Shown: positions 10,000 through 21,098, numbered from the stretch's first letter. The stretch is 64,000 bases of DNA from an uncultured Alphaproteobacteria bacterium (GCA_902615845.1 CACMQS010000001.1:62001-126000); one strand, 5' to 3'. Made by a program: numbers and translations. The notes: generated from the letters alone by a model not told the origin.

Positions 10000-11028
10000 A
10001 TGATTTATATTAATCTTATTTTAGTTTTTTTAGTCCTGGTCGCAATCCATGAGTATGGTCATTATATAGTTGCCAGATTATTTAACGCTGAAGTTACTGA
10101 TTTTTCAATTGGATTTGGTAAGCCTCTTTTAAAATATACAGATAGAAATGGCACTACATGGAAATTATCTCCAATTCCATTAGGTGGATATGTAAAAATA
10201 AAAGGTCTTGATAATATATTTTCTCCAAATCCTAACGATGAACAAGGATCCTTTCAATCCCTTACGCTTTTTCAAAAGATATTAGTACTTTTAGCAGGAA
10301 GTATTTTTAATATTCTTAGTGCGTGGTTTGCTCTTTTCTGCATATTTTTCTTTTTTGGAATTATTAGTTTAATGCCGATTATTGGATCAGTTAGCGAAAA
10401 TTCATCAGCATTTGAAAATGATCTTAGAGAAGGAGATAGAATACTTGAAATAAATAATATTAGTATTGAAGAGTTTTCTGATATCCCAAAAGCAATTTCA
10501 AATAACCAAAGTATAAATATCTTAATAGAAAGAAATAATCAGATAATTGAAAAAAATTTTGATCTAAAATTTAATGAAGAATTAAATAGGTATATTATCG
10601 GAATATCTTCACCTCAAAATCCTATTATTGATAAGTACAATTTAATTGATTCAATTAAAAACTCATCTTTATTTATACCAACATATTATGCTGCTTCTTT
10701 TACATTTCTTCAACAATCTTATAAAGAAAATACATTAGGAGATCAGTTAGCTGGACCAATAGGGATCGTTAAAAATGCAGATCAAATGATGCTAGATCAG
10801 GTTAGAGGAGTTCTATTTTTATTTATTATTATTTCTTTGTTTGTGGGGTTATTTAATTTGCTTCCTATTCCTCTTTTAGATGGTGGTCATATAATGTATT
10901 TTATTATTAGAAGAATTTTTTCAAACTCTCTTCCTGAGTTTATTACAAGAGTTTATTTGGCTGTGGGGATAACAATAATATCTTTTCTCTTTATAGTTGT
11001 GACTTACAACGATATTTTTTATAAATAA
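10000..11028 (+). CDS. rseP: RIP metalloprotease RseP (M50 site-2 protease)
   Basis: HEYGHY zinc motif, PDZ-like middle, LLPIPLLDGGHI. Confidence 0.93.
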   Translation: MIYINLILVFLVLVAIHEYGHYIVARLFNAEVTDFSIGFGKPLLKYTDRNGTTWKLSPIPLGGYVKIKGLDNIFSPNPNDEQGSFQSLTLFQKILVLLAGSIFNILSAWFALFCIFFFFGIISLMPIIGSVSENSSAFENDLREGDRILEINNISIEEFSDIPKAISNNQSINILIERNNQIIEKNFDLKFNEELNRYIIGISSPQNPIIDKYNLIDSIKNSSLFIPTYYAASFTFLQQSYKENTLGDQLAGPIGIVKNADQMMLDQVRGVLFLFIIISLFVGLFNLLPIPLLDGGHIMYFIIRRIFSNSLPEFITRVYLAVGITIISFLFIVVTYNDIFYK

Positions 11029-11034
11029 ATATTA

Positions 11035-11415
11035 TTGGGAGATAAAATGACAAATTTTGAAAAAGTAAAAGAATTTATGACAACTTTTGGTCAAGAAGTA
11101 AAAACTAGTGCTGAATTTCCAGAAAATAAAATTGTTGAATTAAGAAAAAAATTGATTGATGAAGAATTTAATGAATTAAAGGATGCAATTAATGATAATG
11201 ATATTGTTGAAGTTGCTGATGCATTAACTGATATTTTAGTTGTAACATACGGTGCGGGTGCTGCTTTTGGTATAGATCTAGATAAATGTTTTAACGAAGT
11301 TCATCGCAGTAATATGAGTAAACTTTCAGAGGAAGGCAAGCCAATTTATAATGAATTTGGTAAGGTTATGAAAGGTCCTAATTATTCACCTCCAGATTTG
11401 AAAAAAATAATTTAA
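11035..11415 (+). CDS. MazG/HisE-like nucleotide pyrophosphohydrolase
   Basis: EEFNELKDAIND..EVADALTDILVVTYGA helical NTP-PPase motif. Confidence 0.8.
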   Translation: MGDKMTNFEKVKEFMTTFGQEVKTSAEFPENKIVELRKKLIDEEFNELKDAINDNDIVEVADALTDILVVTYGAGAAFGIDLDKCFNEVHRSNMSKLSEEGKPIYNEFGKVMKGPNYSPPDLKKII

Positions 11416-12584
11416 ATATTTTTTAGAGCATCATCTAAAGATTTCTTTAAGTCTGAAATATCTTCAATCCCAATTGAAAGTCTTATTAAGGTATCAGAAA
11501 TTCCTAAATCATCTCTAATTTTTTTATCTATTGATGCATGTGTCATTATAGCTGGATGCTCAATTAAACTTTCAACCCCACCCAAACTTTCTGCCAGTGT
11601 AAATATTTGAATTGTTTCAAGAAATTTTTTTGCTGAATTAATATCACCAATTAATTCAATTGATAATATTCCTCCAAATCCAGTCATTTGATTTTTTGCA
11701 ATTTCATAACTTGGGTTATTTTCTAGTCCAGGGTAAAATACATTTTTAATTTTAGGATGTTTTAATAAATAATTAGCAATTTCTAAGGCATTATTATTGT
11801 GCCTCTCCATTCTTACAGCAAGTGTCTTAATTGATCGAATAAGTAAATAACAATCGAAGGGGCTGGGAACAGCACCAACTGCATTTTGAATATATTTAAT
11901 TTTTTCAGCTAAAATTTTATTATCATTTATAATTAACGCACCTCCTATTATATCAGAATGCCCACCAAGATATTTAGTTGACGAATGTATAACAACATCA
12001 GCTCCGTAATTTAATGGTTGCTGATTATAAGGTGAGGCAAAAGTATTATCACAGACTATAATGATATTATCATCTTTCAAGCTTTCTCTAATTTTTTTTA
12101 TATTTATAATTTTTAGTAATGGGTTAGAGGGCGTCTCAACCCAAATCATTTTCGTATTTTTTTTAAGATGACCTTGCCAATTATTTTCTTTACTAAGATC
12201 AGCATATGTTACTTCCACATCTTGATTTACTGTTTTAATTTTATCAAATATTCTTCTTGTTCCACCGTAAACATCATCGCTACAAATAATTGAATAATTT
12301 TTACCTAAAGCATCGGATAATGCAGAAATTGCTGCCATACCTGAGCTAAAAGCATATGCAAATTTACCATCTTCCAATTCAACTAATAACTTTTCTAATA
12401 TATCTCTTGTTGGGTTTCCTGTTCTTGCATATTCATAAGTAAAGTCACCAGGAGAATTTTGCTTAAAAGTTGATGAAAGATGAATAGGAGGCATTACTGC
12501 ACCCGTAGTTTCATCAGCGCCATGACCTGAATGAATTACTTTAGAATTAAATTTTTTATCTTTAGTTTTCATTATTACATCCAA
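11412..12584 (-). CDS. Cystathionine gamma-synthase/lyase (Cys/Met metabolism PLP enzyme)
   Basis: SSTKYLGGHSDIIGG PLP lysine motif; clustered with cysK and cysE. Confidence 0.88.
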   Translation of the reverse strand: MDVIMKTKDKKFNSKVIHSGHGADETTGAVMPPIHLSSTFKQNSPGDFTYEYARTGNPTRDILEKLLVELEDGKFAYAFSSGMAAISALSDALGKNYSIICSDDVYGGTRRIFDKIKTVNQDVEVTYADLSKENNWQGHLKKNTKMIWVETPSNPLLKIINIKKIRESLKDDNIIIVCDNTFASPYNQQPLNYGADVVIHSSTKYLGGHSDIIGGALIINDNKILAEKIKYIQNAVGAVPSPFDCYLLIRSIKTLAVRMERHNNNALEIANYLLKHPKIKNVFYPGLENNPSYEIAKNQMTGFGGILSIELIGDINSAKKFLETIQIFTLAESLGGVESLIEHPAIMTHASIDKKIRDDLGISDTLIRLSIGIEDISDLKKSLDDALKNI

Positions 12585-13576
12585 TCGGCATAAGGTAAAT
12601 TTTTGGAAATCAAATATTCTTTATTAAACATTTTATCATAATATTTATTTGCATCATCACAAAGTATTGTCACAATTTTTTTCCCTTTACCCATTGATTT
12701 AGCCAGTTTTACTGCACCACATATATTAACCCCGGAACTTAATCCTAGAAATAATCCATCTGTTTTCATAATTTTAAATAGCATTTCCATACATTCTTGA
12801 TCGGAAACAAAAAATGATTGGTCTACAAGACAATTTTCTAAATTTTTAGTTACTCTGGCTTGTCCAATACCTTCTGTAATTGATTCCTCTCCCTTTTTTT
12901 CTGGTTTACCATTAGTAAAATAATTAAACATTGATGATCCTTGTGAATCTGTACAAGCGATAATAATTTTTTTATTTTTTGATTTTAACCCAACGCTCAC
13001 ACCAGTTAAAGTTCCTCCAGTTCCAATTGCACATGTGAAACCATCTATTTTACCATCTGTTTGGTTAAAAATTTCTGCAGATGTTGTTTTTTCATGAAAT
13101 TTGTAGTTAGCTAAATTTTCAAATTGACCAGCCCAAAAAGTTTTTTTACCTGTTTGTTTTTCAATATCTGTAGCTAATTGCTGTGAGACTTTTTGATAGT
13201 TACCAGGATCGGAATATGGTTTTGCATCAACTAAATGAAGTTTTGCTCCCATATTTTTGAGTATATCTCTTTTAGATTGCACGGTTATGTTAGGCATTAC
13301 AATTTCTAGATTATAATTTTTTGCATTACAAACTAATGCTAAGCCTATTCCTGTATTCCCAAAAGTACCTTCAACGACATTTCCACCTGGTTCCAATAAT
13401 TTTTTTTCTTCTGCATCCTCGATAATACCAAGTGCTGTTCTATCTTTCACTGAACCAGCTGGATTCATAAATTCAGCTTTACCGTATATTTCACAACCTG
13501 AAATCTCTGAAGGGTATTTTAATTTTATTAGAGGGGTGTTACCAATTAACTGAGTAACATTATTTGTTATCATCAA
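12575..13576 (-). CDS. cysK: Cysteine synthase
   Basis: [34 protein letters not shown] fold II. Confidence 0.88.
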   Translation of the reverse strand: MMITNNVTQLIGNTPLIKLKYPSEISGCEIYGKAEFMNPAGSVKDRTALGIIEDAEEKKLLEPGGNVVEGTFGNTGIGLALVCNAKNYNLEIVMPNITVQSKRDILKNMGAKLHLVDAKPYSDPGNYQKVSQQLATDIEKQTGKKTFWAGQFENLANYKFHEKTTSAEIFNQTDGKIDGFTCAIGTGGTLTGVSVGLKSKNKKIIIACTDSQGSSMFNYFTNGKPEKKGEESITEGIGQARVTKNLENCLVDQSFFVSDQECMEMLFKIMKTDGLFLGLSSGVNICGAVKLAKSMGKGKKIVTILCDDANKYYDKMFNKEYLISKNLPYADWM

Positions 13577-14135
13577 TATCTCTTACACCATATGGATTAA
13601 ATGAAGTATCCTTATTAATATTAATATTTTTAACTGGATTTCCTACCATTGTTGCATAAGGGGGAACATCTTTTAATACTACTGTATTAGCTCCAACTCT
13701 TGCACAACTCCCAATATTAACTGGGCCAAGAATACTTGCTCCACATCCTATGATTACATTATCCTCTATTGTTGGATGTCTTTTTGTATCTCTTTGATCA
13801 TTTGAATTTTCTGCTGGACTAATTCCTCCAAGTGTAACACCATGATATAAAGTAACATTATCTCCAATTATGCTTGTTTCTCCAATAACAGTTCCCATAC
13901 CATGATCAATAAATAGGTTTTTACCTATTTTAGCTGCTGGATGAATTTCAATTCCTGTTAAAAAACGACTAAATTGAGAAACTATTCTTGCTAGAGTGTA
14001 AAGATTTAAATTCCATAGATTGTTTGCTATTCTATGAAAAAAAACAGACTTCACTCCTGGGTATGTAAGCACGATACTCAGCTTGCTTCTTGCAGCTGGA
14101 TCTCTTTGAATAATTGAATCTAAATAATCAGTCAT
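13560..14135 (-). CDS. cysE: Serine O-acetyltransferase
   Basis: Hexapeptide repeats, [41 protein letters not shown]. Confidence 0.93.
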   Translation of the reverse strand: MTDYLDSIIQRDPAARSKLSIVLTYPGVKSVFFHRIANNLWNLNLYTLARIVSQFSRFLTGIEIHPAAKIGKNLFIDHGMGTVIGETSIIGDNVTLYHGVTLGGISPAENSNDQRDTKRHPTIEDNVIIGCGASILGPVNIGSCARVGANTVVLKDVPPYATMVGNPVKNININKDTSFNPYGVRDIDDNK

Positions 14136-14272
14136 TTTGTAATGATATTTAGTGATTATTGCATTTTTTTCAATGTAACGAGGATTTCTCTTTAAAATTT
14201 ATGATTTTAATTATGTCAATTATTGATAGTTTATGTAGATAAAAGATAATCAATATATGATTTACTAATTTA

Positions 14273-15394
14273 ATGATTAAAGTAAATAAAATTAAAATTC
14301 ATTTATTTAAGTATAAGAATAAAAATCCAGTTTTATCTTCATTTGGCAGAATGACTTTTAGATCTTCGTTAGTAGTTGAATTAATTGATCAAAATGACAA
14401 CAGTGGATTTGGTGAAATATGGTGTAATTTCCCAAATCATGCTGGTAGATATAGATTTGAAATTTTCAAAGATTATTTTGTAAATTTACTTAAAAATTTT
14501 AATTTTGAAAAGCCGAGTGATCCTTATGATTATTTTTATGAAAAATTTAATTCAATAAAAATTCAAAGTGGTGATTATGGAGCTTTTAGTAATATTATTT
14601 CTGGAATAGATTGTGCTTGTTGGGATTTATTTTCAAAAAATAAAAAAATACCTTTAAACAAATTAATTAATAGTAATTCTTCAGATAAGATTCAAGTTTA
14701 TGCTAGTGGTATTAATAGAGACGAACACCAAGAAAGAATTAGTGAAGCAAGAAAATTAGGAATAAAAAAATTTAAAATAAAAATTGGTTATGATTTAAAT
14801 GATGATATTTCAAGTTTAGTATCAATTGAGAAAATTTTAAATGATTCTGAAGATTATATTATTGATGTAAATCAAGCTTGGAAAATAGATAAAGTTAACT
14901 CAAATATTAAAGCATTAAATCAGTTCAGATATTATTGGTTAGAAGAGCCAATTAGCGCTGATAATTCTTTAAATGAAATTATTAATTTAATAAATAATCA
15001 TAAAAATTTAGCCTTTGGTGAAAATATTACTCAAATAAATAACTTTGTTAAATTAAATGATGATACTTCAATTAAATTTTTACAACCAGATATTGCTAGG
15101 TATGGAGGTATTTCTCAAATAATAAATTTAAAAGATAAAATAGTTACTGATAAATTATATCTACATTATTTAGGTGGTGCTGTAGGTTTGGTTACTTCAG
15201 CACATTTAATGTCTGCAATTAATCAAAGTGGTTTTTTAGAATATGATATTAACGAAAATGCACTCAGAACTGATATTTTGAAACCTGCCGTCAAAATAAG
15301 AGATGGTTATCTTTTATTAAATTCATCAATAGGTATCGGTTTTAATCTTTCTGAAATGTCAAAAAATTATCTAAATCAATATTATGAATTATAA
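14273..15394 (+). CDS. Enolase-superfamily enzyme (mandelate racemase/muconate lactonizing-like)
   Basis: KFKIKIGYD, DVNQAW, WLEEPIS, FGEN, LQPDIARYGG. Confidence 0.82.
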   Translation: MIKVNKIKIHLFKYKNKNPVLSSFGRMTFRSSLVVELIDQNDNSGFGEIWCNFPNHAGRYRFEIFKDYFVNLLKNFNFEKPSDPYDYFYEKFNSIKIQSGDYGAFSNIISGIDCACWDLFSKNKKIPLNKLINSNSSDKIQVYASGINRDEHQERISEARKLGIKKFKIKIGYDLNDDISSLVSIEKILNDSEDYIIDVNQAWKIDKVNSNIKALNQFRYYWLEEPISADNSLNEIINLINNHKNLAFGENITQINNFVKLNDDTSIKFLQPDIARYGGISQIINLKDKIVTDKLYLHYLGGAVGLVTSAHLMSAINQSGFLEYDINENALRTDILKPAVKIRDGYLLLNSSIGIGFNLSEMSKNYLNQYYEL

Positions 15395-15779
15395 AATTAA
15401 AGTTTACTATGAAGATACCGATGCATCAGGCAGAGTATATCATTCAAATTATTTAAAATATTTAGAGAGGGGTAGGTCAGAATTCTTGTATAAATTGGGT
15501 TATAATCATCAAAACCTACTCCAATCACTTAATTTTTACTTTGTAGTTAAACATATCGATATTGATTTTAAATTACCTGCATATTTTGAAGATATCTTAG
15601 ATGTTGAAACAAAAATTCATGAAATTTCAAAAGTAAAAATAATTTTTAATCAGTCTATATTTAGAGAAAAAAATTTATTAATTGATTCGAAGATTTTAAT
15701 AACTCCTGTAAATGATAAAGGTAAAATAGTAAAAATGCCTATTGAAATGCTTGATAAATTGCAATTATCAAAAATCTAA
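15384..15779 (+). CDS. Acyl-CoA thioesterase, YbgC/4HBT family
   Basis: VYYEDTDASGRVYHSNYLKYLERGR. Confidence 0.9.
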   Translation: MNYKIKVYYEDTDASGRVYHSNYLKYLERGRSEFLYKLGYNHQNLLQSLNFYFVVKHIDIDFKLPAYFEDILDVETKIHEISKVKIIFNQSIFREKNLLIDSKILITPVNDKGKIVKMPIEMLDKLQLSKI

Positions 15780-15825
15780 ATAAATTTGTATTTTTTTATA
15801 AGCAAACAAATGTTAAATAAATTTT

Positions 15826-16662
15826 ATGGGAATTGTAACTGATGTAATACTGCCTCTTTCTCTAGCTTTCATTATGTTTTCATTGGGTTTAGGTTTAAGT
15901 CTCAGTGATTTTACAAGAGTTTTCTTTAAACCAAAAGATTTTCTTATCGGATTATTTTTTCAAATTATTATTCTTCCAATAGTTGCATTATTAATTGTTA
16001 TGTTTTGGCCTTTATCTCCAGAGCTAGCTATTGGAGTGATGATTCTTGCAGCTGCACCTGGCGGAGTAACCAGTAATGTTTTAACTTCATTTGCAAAAGG
16101 AAATATTGCTCTTTCAATATCTTTGACGGCAATAAACAGTATTTTATGCGTAATTACCGTTCCATTAATATTAATGATATCATTAAGTGTTCTTGACATG
16201 GGTAGTATTAATGAGGGGCAGTCGTTATTTAGTGTTGCATCACAAATGTTTTTAATTGTTACAATACCTGTTATCGTTGGAGTTTTATTAAGTGGAGTAC
16301 TATCTTCATTTGAAAAAATAGCAAAAAATATATCAATAATTTTATTTGTTTTAGTTCTTATTGGAGCAATATTATCTCAAAGAGAAAATGTTATTACTTA
16401 CTTTGCTCAAGCAGGTTTGGTTATGTTATTTTTAAATATTATAATGATGATCATTGTTTATTTATTATCTAATACATTCAAATCTTCCAAAGAAACATTC
16501 AGATGTTGGTTGATGGAAGTTGGGCTACAAAATGGAACTTTAGCAATTGTAGTAGCTAACACTTTCTTTGCAAGTACGGTTTATTTGATACCTGCTGCTA
16601 TTTATAGCTTAATAATGTATGCAACAGCTCTACCATTAATATATTTCCTAAGAAGAAATTAA
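15826..16662 (+). CDS. Bile acid:sodium symporter (BASS) family protein
   Basis: Multi-TM; AAPGGVTSNVLTSFAKGNIALS, VGLQNGTLA motifs. Confidence 0.88.
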   Translation: MGIVTDVILPLSLAFIMFSLGLGLSLSDFTRVFFKPKDFLIGLFFQIIILPIVALLIVMFWPLSPELAIGVMILAAAPGGVTSNVLTSFAKGNIALSISLTAINSILCVITVPLILMISLSVLDMGSINEGQSLFSVASQMFLIVTIPVIVGVLLSGVLSSFEKIAKNISIILFVLVLIGAILSQRENVITYFAQAGLVMLFLNIIMMIIVYLLSNTFKSSKETFRCWLMEVGLQNGTLAIVVANTFFASTVYLIPAAIYSLIMYATALPLIYFLRRN

Positions 16663-17442
16663 GACTGGAAAAGTTTCACTATCTAAAACCTCATTATTTT
16701 TTAGATGAATATTTGGAAATGGGGGAGACATTTCACCTTTCCTCTTTATATATCTTGCATCATCACCAGTAAATCTAACTGAAAAAGCTCTTCTTCTATT
16801 ATTTGAATTATTGCCATATGCAGCATGAATTGTTGCATAATTAAATGCTATGGCGTCACCTAACTCACATTCATAGGATATAATTTCATAATCTTTTCTA
16901 TTATTTTCAATATCTGGAATTTTTTCAAATTCTTTATCTTTATGCTCATAATCATTACCTTTAAATTTTGTAGGTAAAAATATTTTATCCCATTTATGTG
17001 ACCCTAGTATGAATTCCATTGACGAATTAACATCAATTTTATCAAGTGGTATCCAAATACTTACATTATCTCTTCCTTGTACACAGTAATACCCCTGGTC
17101 TTGATGCCAAGGTGTTCTTTTTTTTGATCCTTTTTCTTTTATTAAAACATGCTCATGGAATAAATTTACTTTATTAGATTGCATTAATGAACCAGCAATT
17201 TTTGCAATATCAGAATTAAAAATAAAATTTTTATACTCTTTTATTCTTTGCCAATTACAATAATCATCATAAAATATTTCTTGATTATATGTTTCTTCAT
17301 AAACACATTTATATTTACTTGGGTGAAGAAAATTATACTCAATACCTTTTCTTAATTCTTCAATCCATTTTTGATCAATAATTTTTTTCAGTAACACAAC
17401 TCCATTATTTTGAAATTCATTACTTATTTTTTTATCAATCAT
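16648..17442 (-). CDS. Phytanoyl-CoA dioxygenase (PhyH) family
   Basis: TPWHQDQGYY (HxD) and distal His/Arg AIHAAYGNNSNNRRRAFSVRF. Confidence 0.85.
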   Translation of the reverse strand: MIDKKISNEFQNNGVVLLKKIIDQKWIEELRKGIEYNFLHPSKYKCVYEETYNQEIFYDDYCNWQRIKEYKNFIFNSDIAKIAGSLMQSNKVNLFHEHVLIKEKGSKKRTPWHQDQGYYCVQGRDNVSIWIPLDKIDVNSSMEFILGSHKWDKIFLPTKFKGNDYEHKDKEFEKIPDIENNRKDYEIISYECELGDAIAFNYATIHAAYGNNSNNRRRAFSVRFTGDDARYIKRKGEMSPPFPNIHLKNNEVLDSETFPVLISS

Positions 17443-18204
17443 TTAATCTTTAATTTTATATCCTTTTGAAAATGTATATGTAATAAATATTATGCATCCA
17501 ATTAGAATTGTTAAAATAGTTAATGTACTTGTGAATAGTGATACATCAGAAACTTCATAAAAACTATATCTGAAACCACTTATTAAATATAAAACAGGAT
17601 TAAGTAATGATATTTTCTGCCAAAATTCTGGAAGCATATTAATAGAATAAAAACTCCCTCCTAAGAAAACTAATGGTGTAATTATTAGAATTGGAATAAT
17701 TTGCAATCCTTCAAAGCCCTCGGCATACATTCCAATTATAAAACCAAATAAAGCAAAAGTAATGGATGTTAGAATTAAAAAAAACATCATGAGAACTGGA
17801 TGATCTATTCTTACATCTACAAAAAAATTAGCTGTTAGAATAATTACACATCCAATTATTAATGATTTGGATGCTGCGGCTCCTACAAAACCAAGTACTA
17901 TCTCAAATGATGATAATGGTGCAGCAAGTATTTCATAGATAGTATTTGTAAATCTTGGAAAATAAAAAGCAAAAGAAGCATTTGAGATTGATTGAGTCAA
18001 GATAGTTAACATAATCATTCCTGGTACGATATAAGAGCCATAATTTATTCCATCTATCTCTGTAATTCTTGAACCAATCGCAGACCCAAAAACTACAAAG
18101 TAAAGAGAAGTTGTAATTATTGGCGAGGCAAGACTTTGAAATAAGGTTCTTCTAAACCTTTCCATTTCATGAATATATATTGCTTTAACTCCGTACCAAT
18201 TCAT
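17443..18204 (-). CDS. ABC-2 type transporter permease
   Basis: Multi-TM, LGGSFYSINMLP motif; overlaps ATPase gene. Confidence 0.9.
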   Translation of the reverse strand: MNWYGVKAIYIHEMERFRRTLFQSLASPIITTSLYFVVFGSAIGSRITEIDGINYGSYIVPGMIMLTILTQSISNASFAFYFPRFTNTIYEILAAPLSSFEIVLGFVGAAASKSLIIGCVIILTANFFVDVRIDHPVLMMFFLILTSITFALFGFIIGMYAEGFEGLQIIPILIITPLVFLGGSFYSINMLPEFWQKISLLNPVLYLISGFRYSFYEVSDVSLFTSTLTILTILIGCIIFITYTFSKGYKIKD

Positions 18205-19129
18205 TATTATTTTCCTTTATTAGTTTAATGAAAATCTCTTCCAGTGAACTTTGCTCAGTATTAATATCTTTTATTTCATAACCATCTTTTTTTACATCAT
18301 TTAATAATTCAGTAACATCAGTTGTGTTTGAGTTTAAATTATAGGTATGTGAGATAATTTTATTTGTTTGATCTAAAGTAAAATTATATTTTGATAAATT
18401 ACCATTTATTTTTTCTATAGGTTCAAATAATTCAATTTTAATTGTTTTTTCTCCAAGTTTTTTAATTAATTTATCTTTTTCATCGACTAAAATTATTTTA
18501 CCATCATTTATAACTGCCACTCTATCACTTAACTCTTCAGCTTCTTCAATATAATGTGTTGTTAAAATAATTGTTACTCCATTTTCATTTAATTTTTTTA
18601 CAACATCCCACATGTCTTTACGTAATTCAACATCCACACTAGCTGTTGGTTCATCTAAAAATAATAATTTAGGTTGGTGAGATAAAGCTTTAGCTATCAG
18701 AACCCTTCTTTTCATTCCACCCGATAGTTCTTTAATTTTACTATCTTTTTTGTCCCATAAGGATAGTTGTTTTAAAAGTTTTTCTATATAATTATGATCA
18801 GGCTTCTTCCCAAAAAGACCTCTAGAATAATTAACATTGTTCCAGACAGTTTCAAAAGATTCAAGATTTAATTCTTGAGGAACAATACCTGTTATTTTTC
18901 TAGTAGTTCGATAATTTTTAACAATATCCATATTATTTATTTTTATTGTTCCTGTATTAAAATTTACAATTCCACAAATTGAGTTTATCAGTGTTGATTT
19001 TCCTGCACCATTTGGTCCAAGTAGTGCAAATATTTCTCCTTCTTTAATATTAAGATTTACATTTTCTAATGCTTTAACTGAATTTTTATAAAATTTAGTT
19101 ACATTATTTATTTCAAGTATATTTTTCAT
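18185..19129 (-). CDS. ABC transporter ATP-binding protein
   Basis: GPNGAGKST, LSGGMKRR, LLFLDEPTA. Confidence 0.95.
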   Translation of the reverse strand: MKNILEINNVTKFYKNSVKALENVNLNIKEGEIFALLGPNGAGKSTLINSICGIVNFNTGTIKINNMDIVKNYRTTRKITGIVPQELNLESFETVWNNVNYSRGLFGKKPDHNYIEKLLKQLSLWDKKDSKIKELSGGMKRRVLIAKALSHQPKLLFLDEPTASVDVELRKDMWDVVKKLNENGVTIILTTHYIEEAEELSDRVAVINDGKIILVDEKDKLIKKLGEKTIKIELFEPIEKINGNLSKYNFTLDQTNKIISHTYNLNSNTTDVTELLNDVKKDGYEIKDINTEQSSLEEIFIKLIKENNNELVRS

Positions 19130-19132
19130 AAT

Positions 19133-20323
19133 TTAAATTTTTGTAATTAGATTTGGAATATTTTGTTTAAATTTGAAATAACCTTTTTTTGAAAAAATCC
19201 AACTATTAACATCATATTTTCTATTAAAAATTATAAAATTAATTGATGGGTATTTTGTAATTATTTTTTTATAAATTTTTTTCCAATTTCCTTTAGTAAC
19301 ATAGGGTAAATAAATTTCTTGAATTTGAAACTTTTCTATCCATTTATCTAAATTTTCAAAATAACTTTCAAATTGAATATCAATTTTAATATTTTTATAA
19401 AAATCATCATCAATGAAACATGAAATACAAATATTTTTTATATGTTTAATTATTTTTTCAGAGAAATTGTGATCATTATAATCTTCTAGTGGCAAACCTG
19501 TAAAAACATTTACCTTTTTATGATTTAAATCTTTTAGAATATTTAATTCATCAGTTGGTATTAAAATATATTTTATCTCTTCAAGATTATAATCAGAATT
19601 TAATTGCAGTTCATTTACATTATAAATTTTTTCTTCAGTTAAAGGATTTGCATTTTCATTTAAAATTTCATTATCTGATATTTCAATATTACTATATTTT
19701 TCTATATTACTTTTTCTTGCCAAATAATTTTTACCCTTAGTCTGTATACCGGCAACCCATCTCCATGATAGAGTATTTGATGCTGGATCACCATCCAATA
19801 AATGTTGCATAAAAAAATCTGCTCCAAGTTGCCAAGGTAAATTAAGAGTGAAAATCCAAATTGAGGCAAACCACATTCTTACATGGTTATGCAGGTATCC
19901 ATTTTCTTTAAGATCATTTACCCAATTATTAAAAAATGATAGATTTGTATTTCCAGAAATTGCATTTAAATAAAATTTTTTATTACCAAATTCTTCGATT
20001 AATTTATTTCTATCTTCTAAATAATCAGAATAAACCGAAGGTCTGTGTTCAAGCCAACCTTTCCAATAAGTTCTCCAATAAATTTCTTGGATAAATTTCT
20101 CACATTCTCTAAGATCATATTTTTTTAAGACTTCCTCCAAAACTTGTTCTTCAGAAATTAGCCTATATCTTATGAAGGGAGATAATAGAGATGTAGTAGT
20201 AGTATTATTATTATTATTAGATCTGTCTTCACTATAATTTCTATTTGCTTCATAATATTTTCCAGTTTTAGGCAAATAAGATAGGAGTTGCTCTTCAGCA
20301 AAGCTGATATTTGATTTTAACAT
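19133..20323 (-). CDS. FAD-binding photolyase/cryptochrome-like protein with FAD domain N-terminal
   Basis: SLLSPFIRYRLISEEQVL, FIQEIYWRTYWKGWLEHRP, DPASNTLSWRWVAGIQTKGKNYLARKSNI match the photolyase FAD domain; no upstream antenna domain. Confidence 0.8.
   Translation of the reverse strand: MLKSNISFAEEQLLSYLPKTGKYYEANRNYSEDRSNNNNNTTTTSLLSPFIRYRLISEEQVLEEVLKKYDLRECEKFIQEIYWRTYWKGWLEHRPSVYSDYLEDRNKLIEEFGNKKFYLNAISGNTNLSFFNNWVNDLKENGYLHNHVRMWFASIWIFTLNLPWQLGADFFMQHLLDGDPASNTLSWRWVAGIQTKGKNYLARKSNIEKYSNIEISDNEILNENANPLTEEKIYNVNELQLNSDYNLEEIKYILIPTDELNILKDLNHKKVNVFTGLPLEDYNDHNFSEKIIKHIKNICISCFIDDDFYKNIKIDIQFESYFENLDKWIEKFQIQEIYLPYVTKGNWKKIYKKIITKYPSINFIIFNRKYDVNSWIFSKKGYFKFKQNIPNLITKI
20193..20220. 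repeat. In-frame trinucleotide microsatellite (GTA)n/(TTA)n coding NNNNNTTTT
   Basis: gtagtagtagtattattattattattag on + strand inside the photolyase-like CDS. Confidence 0.9.
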
Positions 20324-20334
20324 TTTAATATTAA

Positions 20335-20721
20335 TTAATCGTCAGGTAATTTTTTAGAGCGCCTATTAAGTATTTCCATGTGACGCACTCTTAATACTAC
20401 AATTGCGATTGCTAATATTAATATTGCTACAGACTCATACACATATGCAGATGGATCTACATCTTTTCTTTGCATAATTATCATTCTGGCTAGAGCTGTC
20501 ATTGCAATGAAAAGAGGGTAGCTCATTCTTATCATTTTAGAAACCCAGTATTCTTTGATCATTCCAATAATTTCAATATAAATAAATAACAAAAGAATGT
20601 CTGCAAGTGTAACTTTGTAATTTGCAATCATGCCTTGTATTTCCATTCCAATCGCTATGATTGTGCAAACAATAAGTACTGACAGTACTAACTTCTCTAA
20701 TAACTCAAAATAATTATTCAT
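20335..20721 (-). CDS. PsiE-like phosphate-starvation-inducible membrane protein
   Basis: TLADILLLFIYIEIIGMIKEYW and LARMIIMQRK characteristic of the PsiE family. Confidence 0.8.
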   Translation of the reverse strand: MNNYFELLEKLVLSVLIVCTIIAIGMEIQGMIANYKVTLADILLLFIYIEIIGMIKEYWVSKMIRMSYPLFIAMTALARMIIMQRKDVDPSAYVYESVAILILAIAIVVLRVRHMEILNRRSKKLPDD

Positions 20722-21084
20722 TTAAATTCTTTCTAATTTATTTAGTTGATTCTTGTTTTTGTAAAATAGAATTAATGCAAAAGCTTCATAAATAACCCAA
20801 GAAATCTGATATATTATTGGTTTTCTAATAATTTTTGCCAAAAACCTGTATTTTGGTATCTCTAACCACATTTCAATAAAAGCATCAACTCCTGAAAAAA
20901 CTTTATTATTTTTTTTTGTATGTAGACGTCTTAAAAGTTCTTTTGCATTTTTATTCGTTTCTAATTTTGATTCATTTACATTATTTATGTCTACCCACTC
21001 AATATTATTCTTAGTTTTTTTATAGTGATTGATTTCAAAACTACAAATACTGCATGATTTGTTATAAAAAACTTTTGTCTCCAT
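20722..21084 (-). CDS. DCC-family thiol-disulfide oxidoreductase (DUF393)
   Basis: VFYNKSCSICSFEINHYK...GVDAFIEMW. Confidence 0.85.
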   Translation of the reverse strand: METKVFYNKSCSICSFEINHYKKTKNNIEWVDINNVNESKLETNKNAKELLRRLHTKKNNKVFSGVDAFIEMWLEIPKYRFLAKIIRKPIIYQISWVIYEAFALILFYKNKNQLNKLERI

Positions 21085-21098
21085 AATAATTAAATAAC

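Noticed and set aside
15960-16199. Minus-strand ORF inside the BASS transporter
   Set aside because: Antisense to a clear membrane protein; same reasoning for 19555, 21241, 24912, 34155, 42720, 43939, 45403, 49334, 51489, 61596 and 62917
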